Shown: positions 9,066 to 19,097, counted from the first letter of the stretch. The stretch: DNA of 64,000 nt from Pseudoalteromonas sp049257235 (GCF_049257235.1 NZ_JBMMUF010000005.1:186001-250000), one strand, 5' to 3'. Made by a program: numbers and translations. Notes: generated from the letters alone by a model not told the origin.

Positions 9066-11747
9066 ATGAGCGTAAAACGCATTAGTCAGTTCTTCAACCC
9101 AAAATCCATTGCTGTTATTGGTGCTTCCAACAATGCGTCAAGGCCCGGCTACATTGTGATGCGCAACTTGCTGCAAGGTGGTTTTAACGGCCCCATTATG
9201 CCAGTGACCCCCAAATACAAAGCCGTGCATGGTGTGCTTGCTTACGACACGATTAATTCACTGCCGTGCACTGCGGATATTGCCATTATTTGCACCAACA
9301 AAACAACGTTATTACCGGTGTTAACTGCACTGGCCGAGCAAGGATGTAAAAATGTCATTATCGTTGCAGCGGGGGTCAGTGACGCGCAAAAGGTTGAGCT
9401 GTCTCAATTTTGTAAAGACCATCAAATCAACCTACTTGGACCAAACTGCTTAGGTTTGATGCTTCCGCATTTAGGCGTCAACGCGAGCTTTTCGCACACC
9501 ATCGCTCGTCCAGGGAACCTTGCCTTCATATCACAATCAGCCGCGGTGTGTTCAACCATTTTAGATTGGGCACAACACAAAGAAATCGGCTTCTCTTACT
9601 TTATTTCAGTGGGTGATTGCCTTGATATCGACTTCGATGAATTGCTGGATTTTCTCGGTCGCGATGCAAAAACCAAGGCAGTATTACTGTATATCGACAA
9701 CCTCAAAGATATTCGTGGATTTATTTCCGCTGCACGTGCGGCTGCTTTTAGCAAACCCGTTATCGTAATAAAAACCGGAAGAACCAGCGAAGGAGCACGC
9801 GCCGCATTGGCCCACACTGGCGGTGCTACAAGCTCTGATGCGGTATATGATGCCATGATTCAGCGTGCTGGCATGTTGCGCGTAAATGACTTGCGCGAGT
9901 TATTTGCTGCGACGCAAACCCTAGCCCTACACCCCAAACTGCTTAAAGTAGAGCCTTTGTGTATCCTCACTAATGGTGGTGGGCCCGCGGTCATGGCCGT
10001 TGATTGTCTAATACAAAGTTCAGGAAAACTGTGTGAGCTCAGCGAGCAAACACGACGCGCGCTTGATAAGGTCATCCCCCAATCTGAATCGGCACAAAAC
10101 CCGGTCGATATTTTTGGTGACTCCTCGCCGCAACGCTATCAACAGGCATTAGAAATTTTGCTTAATGCGCCTGAAGTGGAGAACCTTTTGATTATCCACA
10201 CTCCCTCTGCATTAGCGCCAAGCAGCGAATATGCAAAAATTATTATTGATTCACTGGCAACAATAGATAGCCGCAAACGTCCCTTTGTTATGACTAATTT
10301 TATGGGTGAAGACGCCGCTTTTGACGCTCGCAAGGTGTGTGCTCAAGGTGGTGTTCCAACCTATCGCACCCCCGAAGGAGCGGTCGGTGCATACATGCAT
10401 TTAATTAAATATCGCCGTAATCAAAAACACCTGACGCAAACTCCTGAATCGATTGTTGATGAGCTTAATACCCAGCCTCACACCACAGCCAAGCTCATTG
10501 CCGAGCACCTTGCCCAAGGTGAGTGCTACTTAAATACCCATGATGCCGCTAACGTGTTAGAGCAATATGGGATACATACAATTGACACGCGCATTGCCAC
10601 AACCCCAAGCGAAGCAGCAGACGTTGCCAAGGAATGTGGCTTCCCGGTGGCACTTAAACTGGTAAGCCCCGATATCCACAGCAAGTCTGATGTTGGCGGC
10701 GTAATTTTAAACCTCACCGATCCCCAAGAAGTTGAACAAGCCGCATTTGCTATTTTACTGCGCATCAACAAAATTCATCCTACAGCACGCATCGATGGGT
10801 TTTCTATTCAACCTATGGCGGAGCGTGCTGGTGCACATGAAATGCGTATTGCCATAAAAACGGATCCACAATTTGGCCCTGTCATTCTGTTAGGTGAAAC
10901 GGGCAATGCCCACGATTTTGCCCACGCAGCAGTCGCATTGCCGCCTTTGAACATGAACTTGGCAAAATACCTGATAGCAAACGCGTTGGATAAGGGCGTG
11001 ATAAGCGCACGAATGCTGCCAAGCAAAGAGGATAAGTATCGATTGTGTGCGCTACTCACACGGGTATCACAGCTCATTGTTGAGCAGCCGGATATTACTG
11101 ATATGGAATTAAACCCGGTGCTGGCAACTCAAGGACATTTTCTGGTACTAGACGCCTCTTTTGCTATTGCCCCATACAAGCGCTTAGCACATAGAAAGCG
11201 TTTGGCTATTCGCCCTTACCCGAAGGAGTGGGAACAACAGATCACCCTAAAAGATGGTACACAGGCTACGCTGCGCCCCATTCGTCCAGAAGACGAACAA
11301 GCGCACCGAGAATTTGATGCTTCTTTAAGTAAAGAAGACAGATACAGTCGCTTTTTTGGTGAAATGCCGCAATTTACTCATGAACAACTCGCTAAAATGA
11401 CGCAAATTGATTACGACCGCGAGATGGCCTTTATTGTTACCCGTAAACAGCAAGGCGGTGATGTGACGCTCGGGGTGTCGCGAGTATTGATGGATCCAGA
11501 TAATCACGTTGCTGAATTTGCCATCGTAGTGGGGTCCAATAAACAAGGGCTTGGTCTAGGTCGGGTGTTAATGACAGCCGCGATCGATTATTGCCAACAA
11601 CAAGGGGTTGCAATCATTGAGGGAGTGACCCTGTTTGAGAATTCAGGCATGATAGAACTTGCTCGTAAGTTAGGGTTTACTATCACCCGAGACTTTGAGG
11701 AAGGAACCATACACATGAAAAAAGAATTGAATGAACCACGCTTATGA
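9066..11747 (+). CDS. patZ: Protein lysine acetyltransferase Pat (YfiQ/PatZ type)
   Basis: Large GNAT acetyltransferase of 893 residues that in enterics acetylates metabolic enzymes such as acetyl-CoA synthetase. The order is a CoA-binding domain (about 1-130, AVIGASNNASRPG), succinyl-CoA ligase-like domains (about 150-460, including AHTGGATSSD near 250), an ATP-grasp domain (about 490-710) and a C-terminal GNAT domain from about 725 (TLRPIRPEDE, then the acetyl-CoA loop QGLGLGRVLM). This NDP-forming acyl-CoA synthetase plus GNAT layout is diagnostic. The stop overlaps the K+ channel start as ATGA, implying translational coupling. Whether the ligase-like part is catalytic cannot be told here. 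Confidence 0.93.
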   Translation: MSVKRISQFFNPKSIAVIGASNNASRPGYIVMRNLLQGGFNGPIMPVTPKYKAVHGVLAYDTINSLPCTADIAIICTNKTTLLPVLTALAEQGCKNVIIVAAGVSDAQKVELSQFCKDHQINLLGPNCLGLMLPHLGVNASFSHTIARPGNLAFISQSAAVCSTILDWAQHKEIGFSYFISVGDCLDIDFDELLDFLGRDAKTKAVLLYIDNLKDIRGFISAARAAAFSKPVIVIKTGRTSEGARAALAHTGGATSSDAVYDAMIQRAGMLRVNDLRELFAATQTLALHPKLLKVEPLCILTNGGGPAVMAVDCLIQSSGKLCELSEQTRRALDKVIPQSESAQNPVDIFGDSSPQRYQQALEILLNAPEVENLLIIHTPSALAPSSEYAKIIIDSLATIDSRKRPFVMTNFMGEDAAFDARKVCAQGGVPTYRTPEGAVGAYMHLIKYRRNQKHLTQTPESIVDELNTQPHTTAKLIAEHLAQGECYLNTHDAANVLEQYGIHTIDTRIATTPSEAADVAKECGFPVALKLVSPDIHSKSDVGGVILNLTDPQEVEQAAFAILLRINKIHPTARIDGFSIQPMAERAGAHEMRIAIKTDPQFGPVILLGETGNAHDFAHAAVALPPLNMNLAKYLIANALDKGVISARMLPSKEDKYRLCALLTRVSQLIVEQPDITDMELNPVLATQGHFLVLDASFAIAPYKRLAHRKRLAIRPYPKEWEQQITLKDGTQATLRPIRPEDEQAHREFDASLSKEDRYSRFFGEMPQFTHEQLAKMTQIDYDREMAFIVTRKQQGGDVTLGVSRVLMDPDNHVAEFAIVVGSNKQGLGLGRVLMTAAIDYCQQQGVAIIEGVTLFENSGMIELARKLGFTITRDFEEGTIHMKKELNEPRL

Positions 11748-12694
11748 GTGTAATAAGAACAAAACTCGCCGATATATTTGAAGCACGCGGTGGTGCTAAG
11801 CGTTTAGGTTATCTCTTTGATAGCTTTTTGATGATCTTAATCTTCGCTAATGTCATCGCCATTGTCATTGAATCAGTGCCCCACATAGCGCAAAAACACT
11901 ATCATTTCTTTATCTATTTTGAACTGGTATCAGTGGCCATTTTCACTGTTGAGTACCTCGCTCGAGTATGGACCAGCGTCGATTTAGAGTGCTTTAAGGA
12001 CTCCAATTTATCGGCCACCCAACGACGCATACGCTACCTTTTTTCACCCTTGGCTCTGGTTGATCTAGTCGCAATCCTGCCTTCGTTGTTAGTGTACTTT
12101 GTGTCATTCGACTTACGCTTTTTACGCGTACTGCGATTACTACGAATTTTTAAACTCACGCGCTATTCTCGCGCCATGCAACTGATGCTCACCACCATTC
12201 GAGAAGAAGCAAGCTCATTGATGGCAGCCTTTTTCATCATGTCGGTTATTTTGATCATCGCCGCCAGCGGCATTTACCTACTCGAGCACGATATTCAACC
12301 CGACAAGTTCGGTTCTATCCCCGCAGCAATGTGGTGGGCGCTTATCACATTAACCACCGTGGGCTATGGCGACGTTGTGCCAGTGACTGTACTGGGCAAA
12401 ATATTCGGTGGGATCATCACTATTTTAAGTATGGGAATGGTGGCTATTCCAACCGGTATTCTTGCCTCAAGCTTTTCTGATCAGCTCCGCAAACGACGCC
12501 GCACATACACAGAGGCTGTATATCAAGCGATGGATGATGGTGTGATTTGCCATGATGAACGCAAGCAACTTGAACAACTGCGGTTTGACTTGGGGTTGAG
12601 TACTCAAGAAGCTAGCCACATTGAAAAACAGGTGAAAAATAAACACCCTGTGATCAATCGTTTTTGTCCTCATTGCGGGCATCATATTGAGTAA
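11744..12694 (+). CDS. Voltage-gated potassium channel family protein
   Basis: Ion-transport protein of 316 residues with six transmembrane segments. S4 carries regularly spaced arginines (LRFLRVLRLLRIFKLTRYSR, about residues 124-143). The selectivity filter TTVGYGD is at about residues 203-209, so the channel is K+ selective. The cytoplasmic C-terminus has a helical stretch and ends in FCPHCGHHIE, a small Cys/His cluster that could bind zinc. It overlaps pat by 4 bp and must be made from the same message. It differs from E. coli Kch, which ends in an RCK domain. Convergent with the next gene, with 11 bp between. Confidence 0.9.
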   Translation: MSVIRTKLADIFEARGGAKRLGYLFDSFLMILIFANVIAIVIESVPHIAQKHYHFFIYFELVSVAIFTVEYLARVWTSVDLECFKDSNLSATQRRIRYLFSPLALVDLVAILPSLLVYFVSFDLRFLRVLRLLRIFKLTRYSRAMQLMLTTIREEASSLMAAFFIMSVILIIAASGIYLLEHDIQPDKFGSIPAAMWWALITLTTVGYGDVVPVTVLGKIFGGIITILSMGMVAIPTGILASSFSDQLRKRRRTYTEAVYQAMDDGVICHDERKQLEQLRFDLGLSTQEASHIEKQVKNKHPVINRFCPHCGHHIE

Positions 12695-12705
12695 TACCAA
12701 TCACC

Positions 12706-15700
12706 TTACCTATTCTCACTAAGGAGTTGCGCTACACCATCGCCATGACAAGGGGTATGAATGTCATCCCCTTGCATAAGCGTACACCCAAGGCTAATGA
12801 GTTTGCGTTGCTCAGTGGCATTAGCCACGCCAACGGCCATTATCTCCAGTCCTAATGCACTAAATACCGCCATGTATTTGCGTAGTTTGGGCGTTAATTT
12901 GGGCTGCTCACACAATTGCTTAGTCAATTGCGGTCCGAGTTTAACGCGATGGAACATGTCATCAGATAACAGGCCAACGCTTAGCTGATCTTCATCTTCA
13001 ATAAACAGGCAGATGCGTACGCCCTCATCGGCTAAAGTTTGCAACGCCACTTGGCTGTTATTCTCTATTCGCTGCCAATCCCTCACTGAGATTTCCAAAG
13101 TGAGATACGGTAGCGGGAACTCGTGGCTGTGTAAAAGGTGAATAATATCCCCCATCACCCCAGCTTCGCTAAACTCACGACCACTAATAGCAACGTTTAG
13201 GCCCAGAGTTGGATGTTGTCGATGCCACACTCGACACTCGAGCATAGCGCGCTCTAATGTTTGTAGCAGCAATTTTGCCCACAGTGCACTTTGGCGCAAA
13301 TGCGGAAGGAAGTGCCCAGGCGCAATTAAATGTTCACCTTGTTGCCAATGCAGCAAAACAGCAAATGCCTCTATGTGTTTATCATGAGTTGCGCAAATAC
13401 TCTGGTACAAATTAACAAAGTCATAGTTCTCGCATGCAATCGCTACATCTCTTTCGGTTTCAATGCTGCGCTGTACTGCAGCGTTTATTTCTGGCTGGAA
13501 AAAATGACATTGATTAACACCGCCTCGCTTGGCGTGATAGGTGGCAATGTCGGCACATTTGATGAGCTCCTGTGCAGATACAGCATCCTGAGGAAACAGA
13601 GATACTCCTAAGCCAACCCGCACAAGCGCCTCATTCGGGGGCTGATTAAACGGTTGCACGAGCACATCTCGCACTTTACGACATACAGTAATGACTTGCT
13701 CTACATCATCAATGTCTTCAATTAACAGCGCAAATTCGTCACCTTGTAATCGCCCTAAGCTATCTTGACCGCGCACTGAGCGTTGCAGTCGGTAGGCAAG
13801 GCTCAACAGTAATTGGTCGCCACTATCAAAACCTTTGGTATCGTTAATATTGGCTAAATTGCTCACATTAATCAGTATTAACGCGCAACCTGTTTGATTG
13901 CGTTGGGCCTGTTCGAGTGCATGGTCAACACGGTCCATAAACAAAGCACGATTTGGAAAACCGGTGAGACTGTCGTAGTTTGCACGTTCACGCACACTCA
14001 ACAATGCATTTTTAGGTGCGCTAATATCGGTCATCATGACAATGAAACTGGTGGCCTGATGTTCATTATCCGCCACTGCGCTAAATTTCATTAGCACAGG
14101 AACGTGCTCACCATTTTTAATCACCACCACTTCTTCACACTGATAGTGCTCGCCAACTCTTAAGCCCTTGAGGATACGCAGGTAATTGATACGCGTGTTT
14201 TTACTCAACCCCAAAGTTAAACGTCGAGATGAACGACAACTGGAACTGTAATTAAAGTGCTGGCGCAATGATTTGTTAGTAGCAGTGATCCTCAGCTTAT
14301 GGTCAAAAATGATCACCCAATCGCTGGTTTGTTCAAATGCAGCACCAAAAAGACGAGCGTTTTCTTCGAATACAAGCTCTCGGGTCATGTTGGTATACGT
14401 GCCCGCCACTTTTACAGGATGACCGTCTTGCCACTGCATCACTTTGCCAAAGTCTTTGTACCATCGCCAAAGTCCAGAGCGGTGTTTGAGTCGATATACG
14501 CAGTTGAAATATCCCTTATCTGTGGATAAAAACTCCAACCACTCAATGCGGAATCTTTGCCTTTCATCGGGATGAATGAGTGCCAAATACTCATCTAACT
14601 GACAATGTTCGAAATCATATCCTAGCTCCTCAACAAGTCTTGGCTGGTAAATGCTGCCAGCATCACTTTGCCAATCCCACACTCCTGAATGGCTCCCCTC
14701 GAGCGCTAACTTCAATCGTGTTGCCGATTCCACAGACTGCAAGTGCGCCTGCATCAACATCTTTTGCGTGCGGTTGCGACGCAATAACCAAGCCCCCACC
14801 AGTATTGCGACAACAATGATATATAGGGCAAGGTACTTGGGCGAGCTCCAAAGTGGATAGGCAACGTTAATCGTTAAGCGCGCTGGGTCGCTTAGTTCAC
14901 CTGTATACGGGTCTTGTGCCCACACTTTGAGTACATGCGAACCTGGATTAAATTTTGGAAACACCACACGATTATTATTTTGCGTATAACTGGTTTGCGA
15001 GCCATCGAGTTGATACTGGTAGGTAATTCGGTCTTGATCATGAAACACCATGGCACTGAACGTAACTTCGAGCCCAACATCATCATGAGCCAGTTCAATT
15101 TCTTTGAGAGGCCCATAAGCCGGTGTTGCTAATGGGCGATACATGAGCTGCGCAGAAGTGAAGTTCACTTTTGATAACGCGAAGTTAGCTTGGCTACGCA
15201 AGGGCTCAACTAATATCACACCACCTTGGGTGGCATAGGCAAAACGATGATCGGCAAAACGACTCGCAGAGCCGTGGACAAAATCGTCACTATTGAGCCC
15301 ATCACGCGCAGCAAATTGCACAAAATGTTGTGTCTGTGGATTAAATCGCCATAGCCCATCATGACTACTCATCCAAACAAAGCCACCTGCATCAGCCTGT
15401 AAATCAAACATCAGAGGGCTTACGCGAGCTTGCTTGAAATCAACGCGCTCTCGCACTTCAAAAGTCTCAGTATCAAGGGCGATAAGGCCATAATTAGACA
15501 AAGATAGCCACAGCCTATTGCTATTATCAAATGCAAAACCGCTCAGGTTAATCGCTAATTGAGCATCTAATTTAGGCAAAGAATATAGCGGCGTAAGCAC
15601 TTCAGAGCCTTTCGTTATGCGATATAAACTGCCACCAGCAAAAAATAGAGGCCATGGTGAACTGCCCTTGGGTGATGGCAAAAACGCGACGCTAGAAGCA

Positions 15701-17202
15701 GGTTCATGTGAGGCATTAATACTATGTAAAGGGTGAACTTTTTTACTGTTTAAATCGATGTAAAAGTACCCTTTGTGCTGATTTACGCCAAACAGCACAC
15801 CTTCTGGACTCACGTAGATATGATGTAGTACACCTTCTAGAAACTCTTGATTCGACTTATCGTGCGCTAATAATTTTGTAAGTTGGAGTGATTGTGGGTC
15901 GAATAGAAACAATCCGCGAGATGTGCTGAGCACTAACTGCTGAGCAAACCATTGCAAAGTGAAGATACGAAAAACGGTGCTGCGCTTTTCATCCTGATAA
16001 TATTGAAAATAGCTTTTGCTCTGCCCTGTGGTTAAGTCAATAACACTTAGGCCATTGTGGGTGCCTACATAGAGGGTATGTTGCTGTTGCGCGGTACTCC
16101 AGATTGTAGAGTGAGCGAACCCCTCCCCTTTTAGCGTTTGAGTTGAGATGTCTTGTAACTTCAAAGGCGGCTGCGTAATGAGCATTGCACCTTGCTCTGT
16201 AGCTGCTACCCACACATTACCTGCTGGCGTCTCAAGTACAGTTTTGGCTCCACCTGCTATGCGCGCGCGATTGTCATGGGTTAATGCAAAAGGGACTGTG
16301 AGCTGTTTAGTTTTCTGATTAAAGTGAAACACTCCATCACCCGTTGCCAGCAGCATTGTTGCGTCTGATTTAAGGTAGATGTCATTGATTTGCCCCTTAA
16401 CAACCAAAGCACGGTCGTGAACACTTTGGGCTGTTGCATTATCGAATACGAGGTCGAGTCCTGTTAAATCAATTTCAAATAGACCCTGATTGGTGCCTAC
16501 GTAAAGCAAGGTGTTATCAACAACGGATAAAGCATTAACCTTGCTGCTCAGGCCCTGGAGGGAGTCTGCCAAAATATCTGCAAGGTGCCGCGTTTTAGCC
16601 GTTGCCATCTCGTGCACCCAAACACCTTCGCTGGTTCCTGCAATGACATACCCTTGGTACCTTGCGAGCGCATCCACCTGAGCGCGGTGAGGCGTGGTTG
16701 AAGTGGCAAATAAAGATTGCACAGCACGCGTGTCGCGATTGAGCAGTGCAACATCATGACCTCGGCCAAGCAGTATGTGCTGCTCTGACCAAGACAAGAG
16801 GGAGAATATATCAGTGTCGAAGCTGCTTTCACCGTCTGCGTTCGGGGCGATAACCTGAGTCAGTGCTCCTGAGCTAAGTTGGTAATGAAACAGGCCGTTC
16901 AGTAAGGAAGATATCCAGATATCGGAGTTGGCATCTTCGTAGAGTGCCTCAATAACGGCGCCTTGCAGTAACTTTTTTTCATCATGTATCGACTGCACCT
17001 GATAGCCGTCATATTTGTTCAAACCACTTTCGGTTGCTAGCCACAAATACCCATGCTCATCTACCAACATGTGACTCACACGATTACTTGCAAGACCGGT
17101 ATCTTTAGTTAACGCGTGTACACTGGCATTGGCAACATCGCCGCATAGACACAATATTAGCAGCAATGCAGCTCTAAACATTGTTTTGCTTGTCATACAC
17201 AT
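12706..17202 (-). CDS. Propeller-Y_Y_Y-PAS-PAS-GGDEF-EAL membrane sensor with degenerate catalytic motifs
   Basis: Hybrid sensor of 1498 residues. Signal peptide, then periplasmic two-component-type beta-propeller repeats (about 30-700; DEHGYLWLATESGLNKYDG is typical), a Y_Y_Y domain (about 705-780), a transmembrane helix (about 785-808), two PAS domains (about 830-1060), a GGDEF domain (motif near 1154) and an EAL-like domain from about 1250. The GGDEF motif reads LQGDEF, and the first metal-site Asp is Asn (ILINVSNLANIND). In the EAL domain the EAL triplet is AVL, DDFG is absent and the late EGVE reads VGVAN, so phosphodiesterase activity is unlikely. The propeller probably senses a periplasmic ligand. 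The start could also be 17196 or 17181; the 5' end overlaps the GNAT gene. Confidence 0.88.
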   Translation of the reverse strand: MCMTSKTMFRAALLLILCLCGDVANASVHALTKDTGLASNRVSHMLVDEHGYLWLATESGLNKYDGYQVQSIHDEKKLLQGAVIEALYEDANSDIWISSLLNGLFHYQLSSGALTQVIAPNADGESSFDTDIFSLLSWSEQHILLGRGHDVALLNRDTRAVQSLFATSTTPHRAQVDALARYQGYVIAGTSEGVWVHEMATAKTRHLADILADSLQGLSSKVNALSVVDNTLLYVGTNQGLFEIDLTGLDLVFDNATAQSVHDRALVVKGQINDIYLKSDATMLLATGDGVFHFNQKTKQLTVPFALTHDNRARIAGGAKTVLETPAGNVWVAATEQGAMLITQPPLKLQDISTQTLKGEGFAHSTIWSTAQQQHTLYVGTHNGLSVIDLTTGQSKSYFQYYQDEKRSTVFRIFTLQWFAQQLVLSTSRGLFLFDPQSLQLTKLLAHDKSNQEFLEGVLHHIYVSPEGVLFGVNQHKGYFYIDLNSKKVHPLHSINASHEPASSVAFLPSPKGSSPWPLFFAGGSLYRITKGSEVLTPLYSLPKLDAQLAINLSGFAFDNSNRLWLSLSNYGLIALDTETFEVRERVDFKQARVSPLMFDLQADAGGFVWMSSHDGLWRFNPQTQHFVQFAARDGLNSDDFVHGSASRFADHRFAYATQGGVILVEPLRSQANFALSKVNFTSAQLMYRPLATPAYGPLKEIELAHDDVGLEVTFSAMVFHDQDRITYQYQLDGSQTSYTQNNNRVVFPKFNPGSHVLKVWAQDPYTGELSDPARLTINVAYPLWSSPKYLALYIIVVAILVGAWLLRRNRTQKMLMQAHLQSVESATRLKLALEGSHSGVWDWQSDAGSIYQPRLVEELGYDFEHCQLDEYLALIHPDERQRFRIEWLEFLSTDKGYFNCVYRLKHRSGLWRWYKDFGKVMQWQDGHPVKVAGTYTNMTRELVFEENARLFGAAFEQTSDWVIIFDHKLRITATNKSLRQHFNYSSSCRSSRRLTLGLSKNTRINYLRILKGLRVGEHYQCEEVVVIKNGEHVPVLMKFSAVADNEHQATSFIVMMTDISAPKNALLSVRERANYDSLTGFPNRALFMDRVDHALEQAQRNQTGCALILINVSNLANINDTKGFDSGDQLLLSLAYRLQRSVRGQDSLGRLQGDEFALLIEDIDDVEQVITVCRKVRDVLVQPFNQPPNEALVRVGLGVSLFPQDAVSAQELIKCADIATYHAKRGGVNQCHFFQPEINAAVQRSIETERDVAIACENYDFVNLYQSICATHDKHIEAFAVLLHWQQGEHLIAPGHFLPHLRQSALWAKLLLQTLERAMLECRVWHRQHPTLGLNVAISGREFSEAGVMGDIIHLLHSHEFPLPYLTLEISVRDWQRIENNSQVALQTLADEGVRICLFIEDEDQLSVGLLSDDMFHRVKLGPQLTKQLCEQPKLTPKLRKYMAVFSALGLEIMAVGVANATEQRKLISLGCTLMQGDDIHTPCHGDGVAQLLSENR

Positions 17203-17605
17203 AAGGTATTAGATCTCGTCCTTGCTGCACATACGATGTAAACTTTTGCGCCAATGCCTGTGGTAAAGGCTCTAACACAGGCACAAATGCCAAACGTGTG
17301 TAAAAGTCCTTTAGATGCGCATAGATAAAGCTGTAAAGAGGTGCGTTCAACTCCTTGCATACCTGCGCAATCAGGGTGCTCGCTACGCCTTTGGCGCGAT
17401 AATGCGCCGCAACATAGACCCCGCATAGCAATGCATTTTGCGCCACATCAACCACCCGGGCGGCGGCAATAATATCGTTGCTGCAACGCACCACCCACAC
17501 CTTATCTTGCTTGGTAGCCCGGCCTCTTGCTCCATGTTGGTCGTAAAATTTGTTGACCAGAGGAATGGCTATGGCTGGTAGTTGCTGCACCGACATCGCA
17601 CTCAC
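17174..17605 (-). CDS. GNAT family N-acetyltransferase
   Basis: Single-domain acetyltransferase of 143 residues. The acetyl-CoA-binding segment is VAAHYRAKGVASTLIAQV (about residues 66-83), preceded by the strand WVVRCSNDIIAAARVV and followed by the family's FYTRLAFVPV stretch. The substrate is unknown. The GTG start at 17605 overlaps the stop of the upstream small gene as GTGA; an ATG three codons further in (17596) is an alternative. The 3' end overlaps the start region of the large sensor gene by up to 29 bp on the same strand, so the three genes probably share a transcript. Confidence 0.8.
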   Translation of the reverse strand: MSAMSVQQLPAIAIPLVNKFYDQHGARGRATKQDKVWVVRCSNDIIAAARVVDVAQNALLCGVYVAAHYRAKGVASTLIAQVCKELNAPLYSFIYAHLKDFYTRLAFVPVLEPLPQALAQKFTSYVQQGRDLIPYVYDKQNNV

Positions 17606-17811
17606 CGCGATGCGCTCATCATCGCCAAGTAATGTTCAAACTGTTGTTTTAAATAAGATTGCTCAGATGATGGACGCATATTAATGGTTTCATACACTTT
17701 GTCTCGCGCATTTTTACCGCGAATTATTTGATATGCCCAAAAAGACGCTTCGTAATCCAATTGAATACGATACTTTTCTTCTCTGGGTAGCAAGCATAAA
17801 TTTTGACTCAT
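17602..17811 (-). CDS. Small conserved protein, DUF3283-like
   Basis: Protein of 69 residues beginning MSQNLCLLPREEKYRIQLDYEASFWAYQ (only the pattern of Leu-Pro, Glu-Glu-Lys and Ala-Ser-Phe is informative). It resembles, from memory, the DUF3283 family of Vibrio and Alteromonadales, for which no function is known. No signal peptide or membrane segment; probably helical. The start at 17811 has an AGAGA ribosome site. Its stop overlaps the GNAT start by 4 bp, which supports it as a real gene. Family assignment is moderate. Confidence 0.65.
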   Translation of the reverse strand: MSQNLCLLPREEKYRIQLDYEASFWAYQIIRGKNARDKVYETINMRPSSEQSYLKQQFEHYLAMMSASR

Positions 17812-18007
17812 TCTCTACACACACTTTTTTATGATCTTTACATACTATAACAGATACAACTTTGAGTTGAATGCACAGATAGTATAGGCTAGCGCTATTA
17901 ATAGTAATCAAAACACAAAACAATTAAAATAGGTACAGCATTCTATTACCCATGCCATGATTGGTTGCACCAAGCTTGATTGTTAGCAGTAAAAGTTACA
18001 GGTCGTT

Positions 18008-18718
18008 ATGCATTATTTGCCGAGCCGAATTTGGCTTCACATCTTAGTTCTCTTTTTCAGTATTGCGTTGCCTCCTTCGCTTCATGCTGAGCAACGCCCT
18101 GTTGTCACCTTCAATAAACCGATGGATACACCACAAGCACGGTTCGTGATTGATGTAATGACACGTGTCTATGGGCAAATAGGCTATGATCTTAAACTTG
18201 CAGACTTCACTCACCCTCAAGCATTAAATGCCGCAAATGATGGTACATTCGATGGTCAGCTTGGCCGCATTGCACATATTGACTACCAATATCACAATCT
18301 AGTTCGAGTGAATTATCCCCTATTCAGGTTCCAACTCGTGATGCTGACCCGCTGTGAAGACTGTGATATTAACTCGCTATCAAGCGTTGCATTTCGAAAT
18401 GGTTACCCAGTAGGCGAGCAGTATCTAGATGAGCATCGCTATTCTGGGCAACGCATACGTATTGAGAATATTCCCGCGCAATTGAATTTACTCGCGCAAC
18501 AACAAGTCGATGCAGTGATAGCCTTGGACTTTCACCTCAAACAGGTTACTCACGGCATTAACCAAAACCGCTTTCACAAACATCATTTACAAGATTATTT
18601 CAGTTATCACTACGTGCACAAACGCCATGAAGATAAGATCCCGGCGCTGTTGAGGGCATTTGAAAAGCTTGAACGAGAAGGCGTGATCCAAGAACTTAAG
18701 CAACAATACGGCTTATAA
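18008..18718 (+). CDS. Periplasmic solute-binding-like protein (SBP_bac_3 type)
   Basis: Exported protein of 236 residues with a signal peptide ending near residue 27 (PPSLHA, then EQ). The mature part looks like a two-lobed family 3 solute-binding domain: a first lobe with FVIDVMTRVYGQIGYDLKLADF, a hinge region and a closing helix IQELKQQYGL. No transporter subunits are adjacent, so it may be an orphan binding or sensory protein, as is frequent in Alteromonadales. The ligand is unknown. Its 3' end overlaps the convergent DUF1289 gene by 6 bp. Confidence 0.72.
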   Translation: MHYLPSRIWLHILVLFFSIALPPSLHAEQRPVVTFNKPMDTPQARFVIDVMTRVYGQIGYDLKLADFTHPQALNAANDGTFDGQLGRIAHIDYQYHNLVRVNYPLFRFQLVMLTRCEDCDINSLSSVAFRNGYPVGEQYLDEHRYSGQRIRIENIPAQLNLLAQQQVDAVIALDFHLKQVTHGINQNRFHKHHLQDYFSYHYVHKRHEDKIPALLRAFEKLEREGVIQELKQQYGL

Positions 18719-18961
18719 ATCGAGCTCTCCTTGAGCTGAGTCTGCTTGTTGTTGATCTTGCTCTTGTTGCTGACGCGCCAACCAGCGCTTGTAACGTTGA
18801 TGACACAACAAATTGACGTGGCGTTTTTGCTCGTCAGTGAATTGATTCCAGCCAAAGCGTTCTTCACGAGAGCGATAACAGCCACGGCAATAGCCGCGAT
18901 TGTTCACTTCGCAAATCCCTTTACAGGGACTATCAATGGAAAATATCTCTAGCTGTTGCAT
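18713..18961 (-). CDS. DUF1289 family cysteine-rich protein
   Basis: Protein of 82 residues with the DUF1289 signature: SPCKGICEVNNRGYCRGCYR (residues 11-30), four cysteines arranged CX3C...CX2C that probably bind a metal, followed by EERFGWNQFTDEQKRHV. The C-terminal third is Gln/Glu rich. E. coli YdhL is a relative; the function is unknown. It is convergent with the solute-binding gene and overlaps its stop. The short length and the intact motif support a real gene. Confidence 0.85.
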   Translation of the reverse strand: MQQLEIFSIDSPCKGICEVNNRGYCRGCYRSREERFGWNQFTDEQKRHVNLLCHQRYKRWLARQQQEQDQQQADSAQGELDL

Positions 18962-19097
18962 AACTGCTGCACGGGCACTTCTTGCATAAACCTTTTATTA
19001 ACGTTAATGCCTGAAGCGCCCAATTGCCAGCACAAATTGCATTGGACAGAGCGCTGAGAGCTCTGTGTTACTCACATATAATGTACGGAATATCAGT

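Noticed and set aside
13330..15132. Several plus-strand frames of 60-94 codons within the large sensor gene
   Set aside because: All lie opposite the continuous 1498-codon frame with clear domains; none has a family match.
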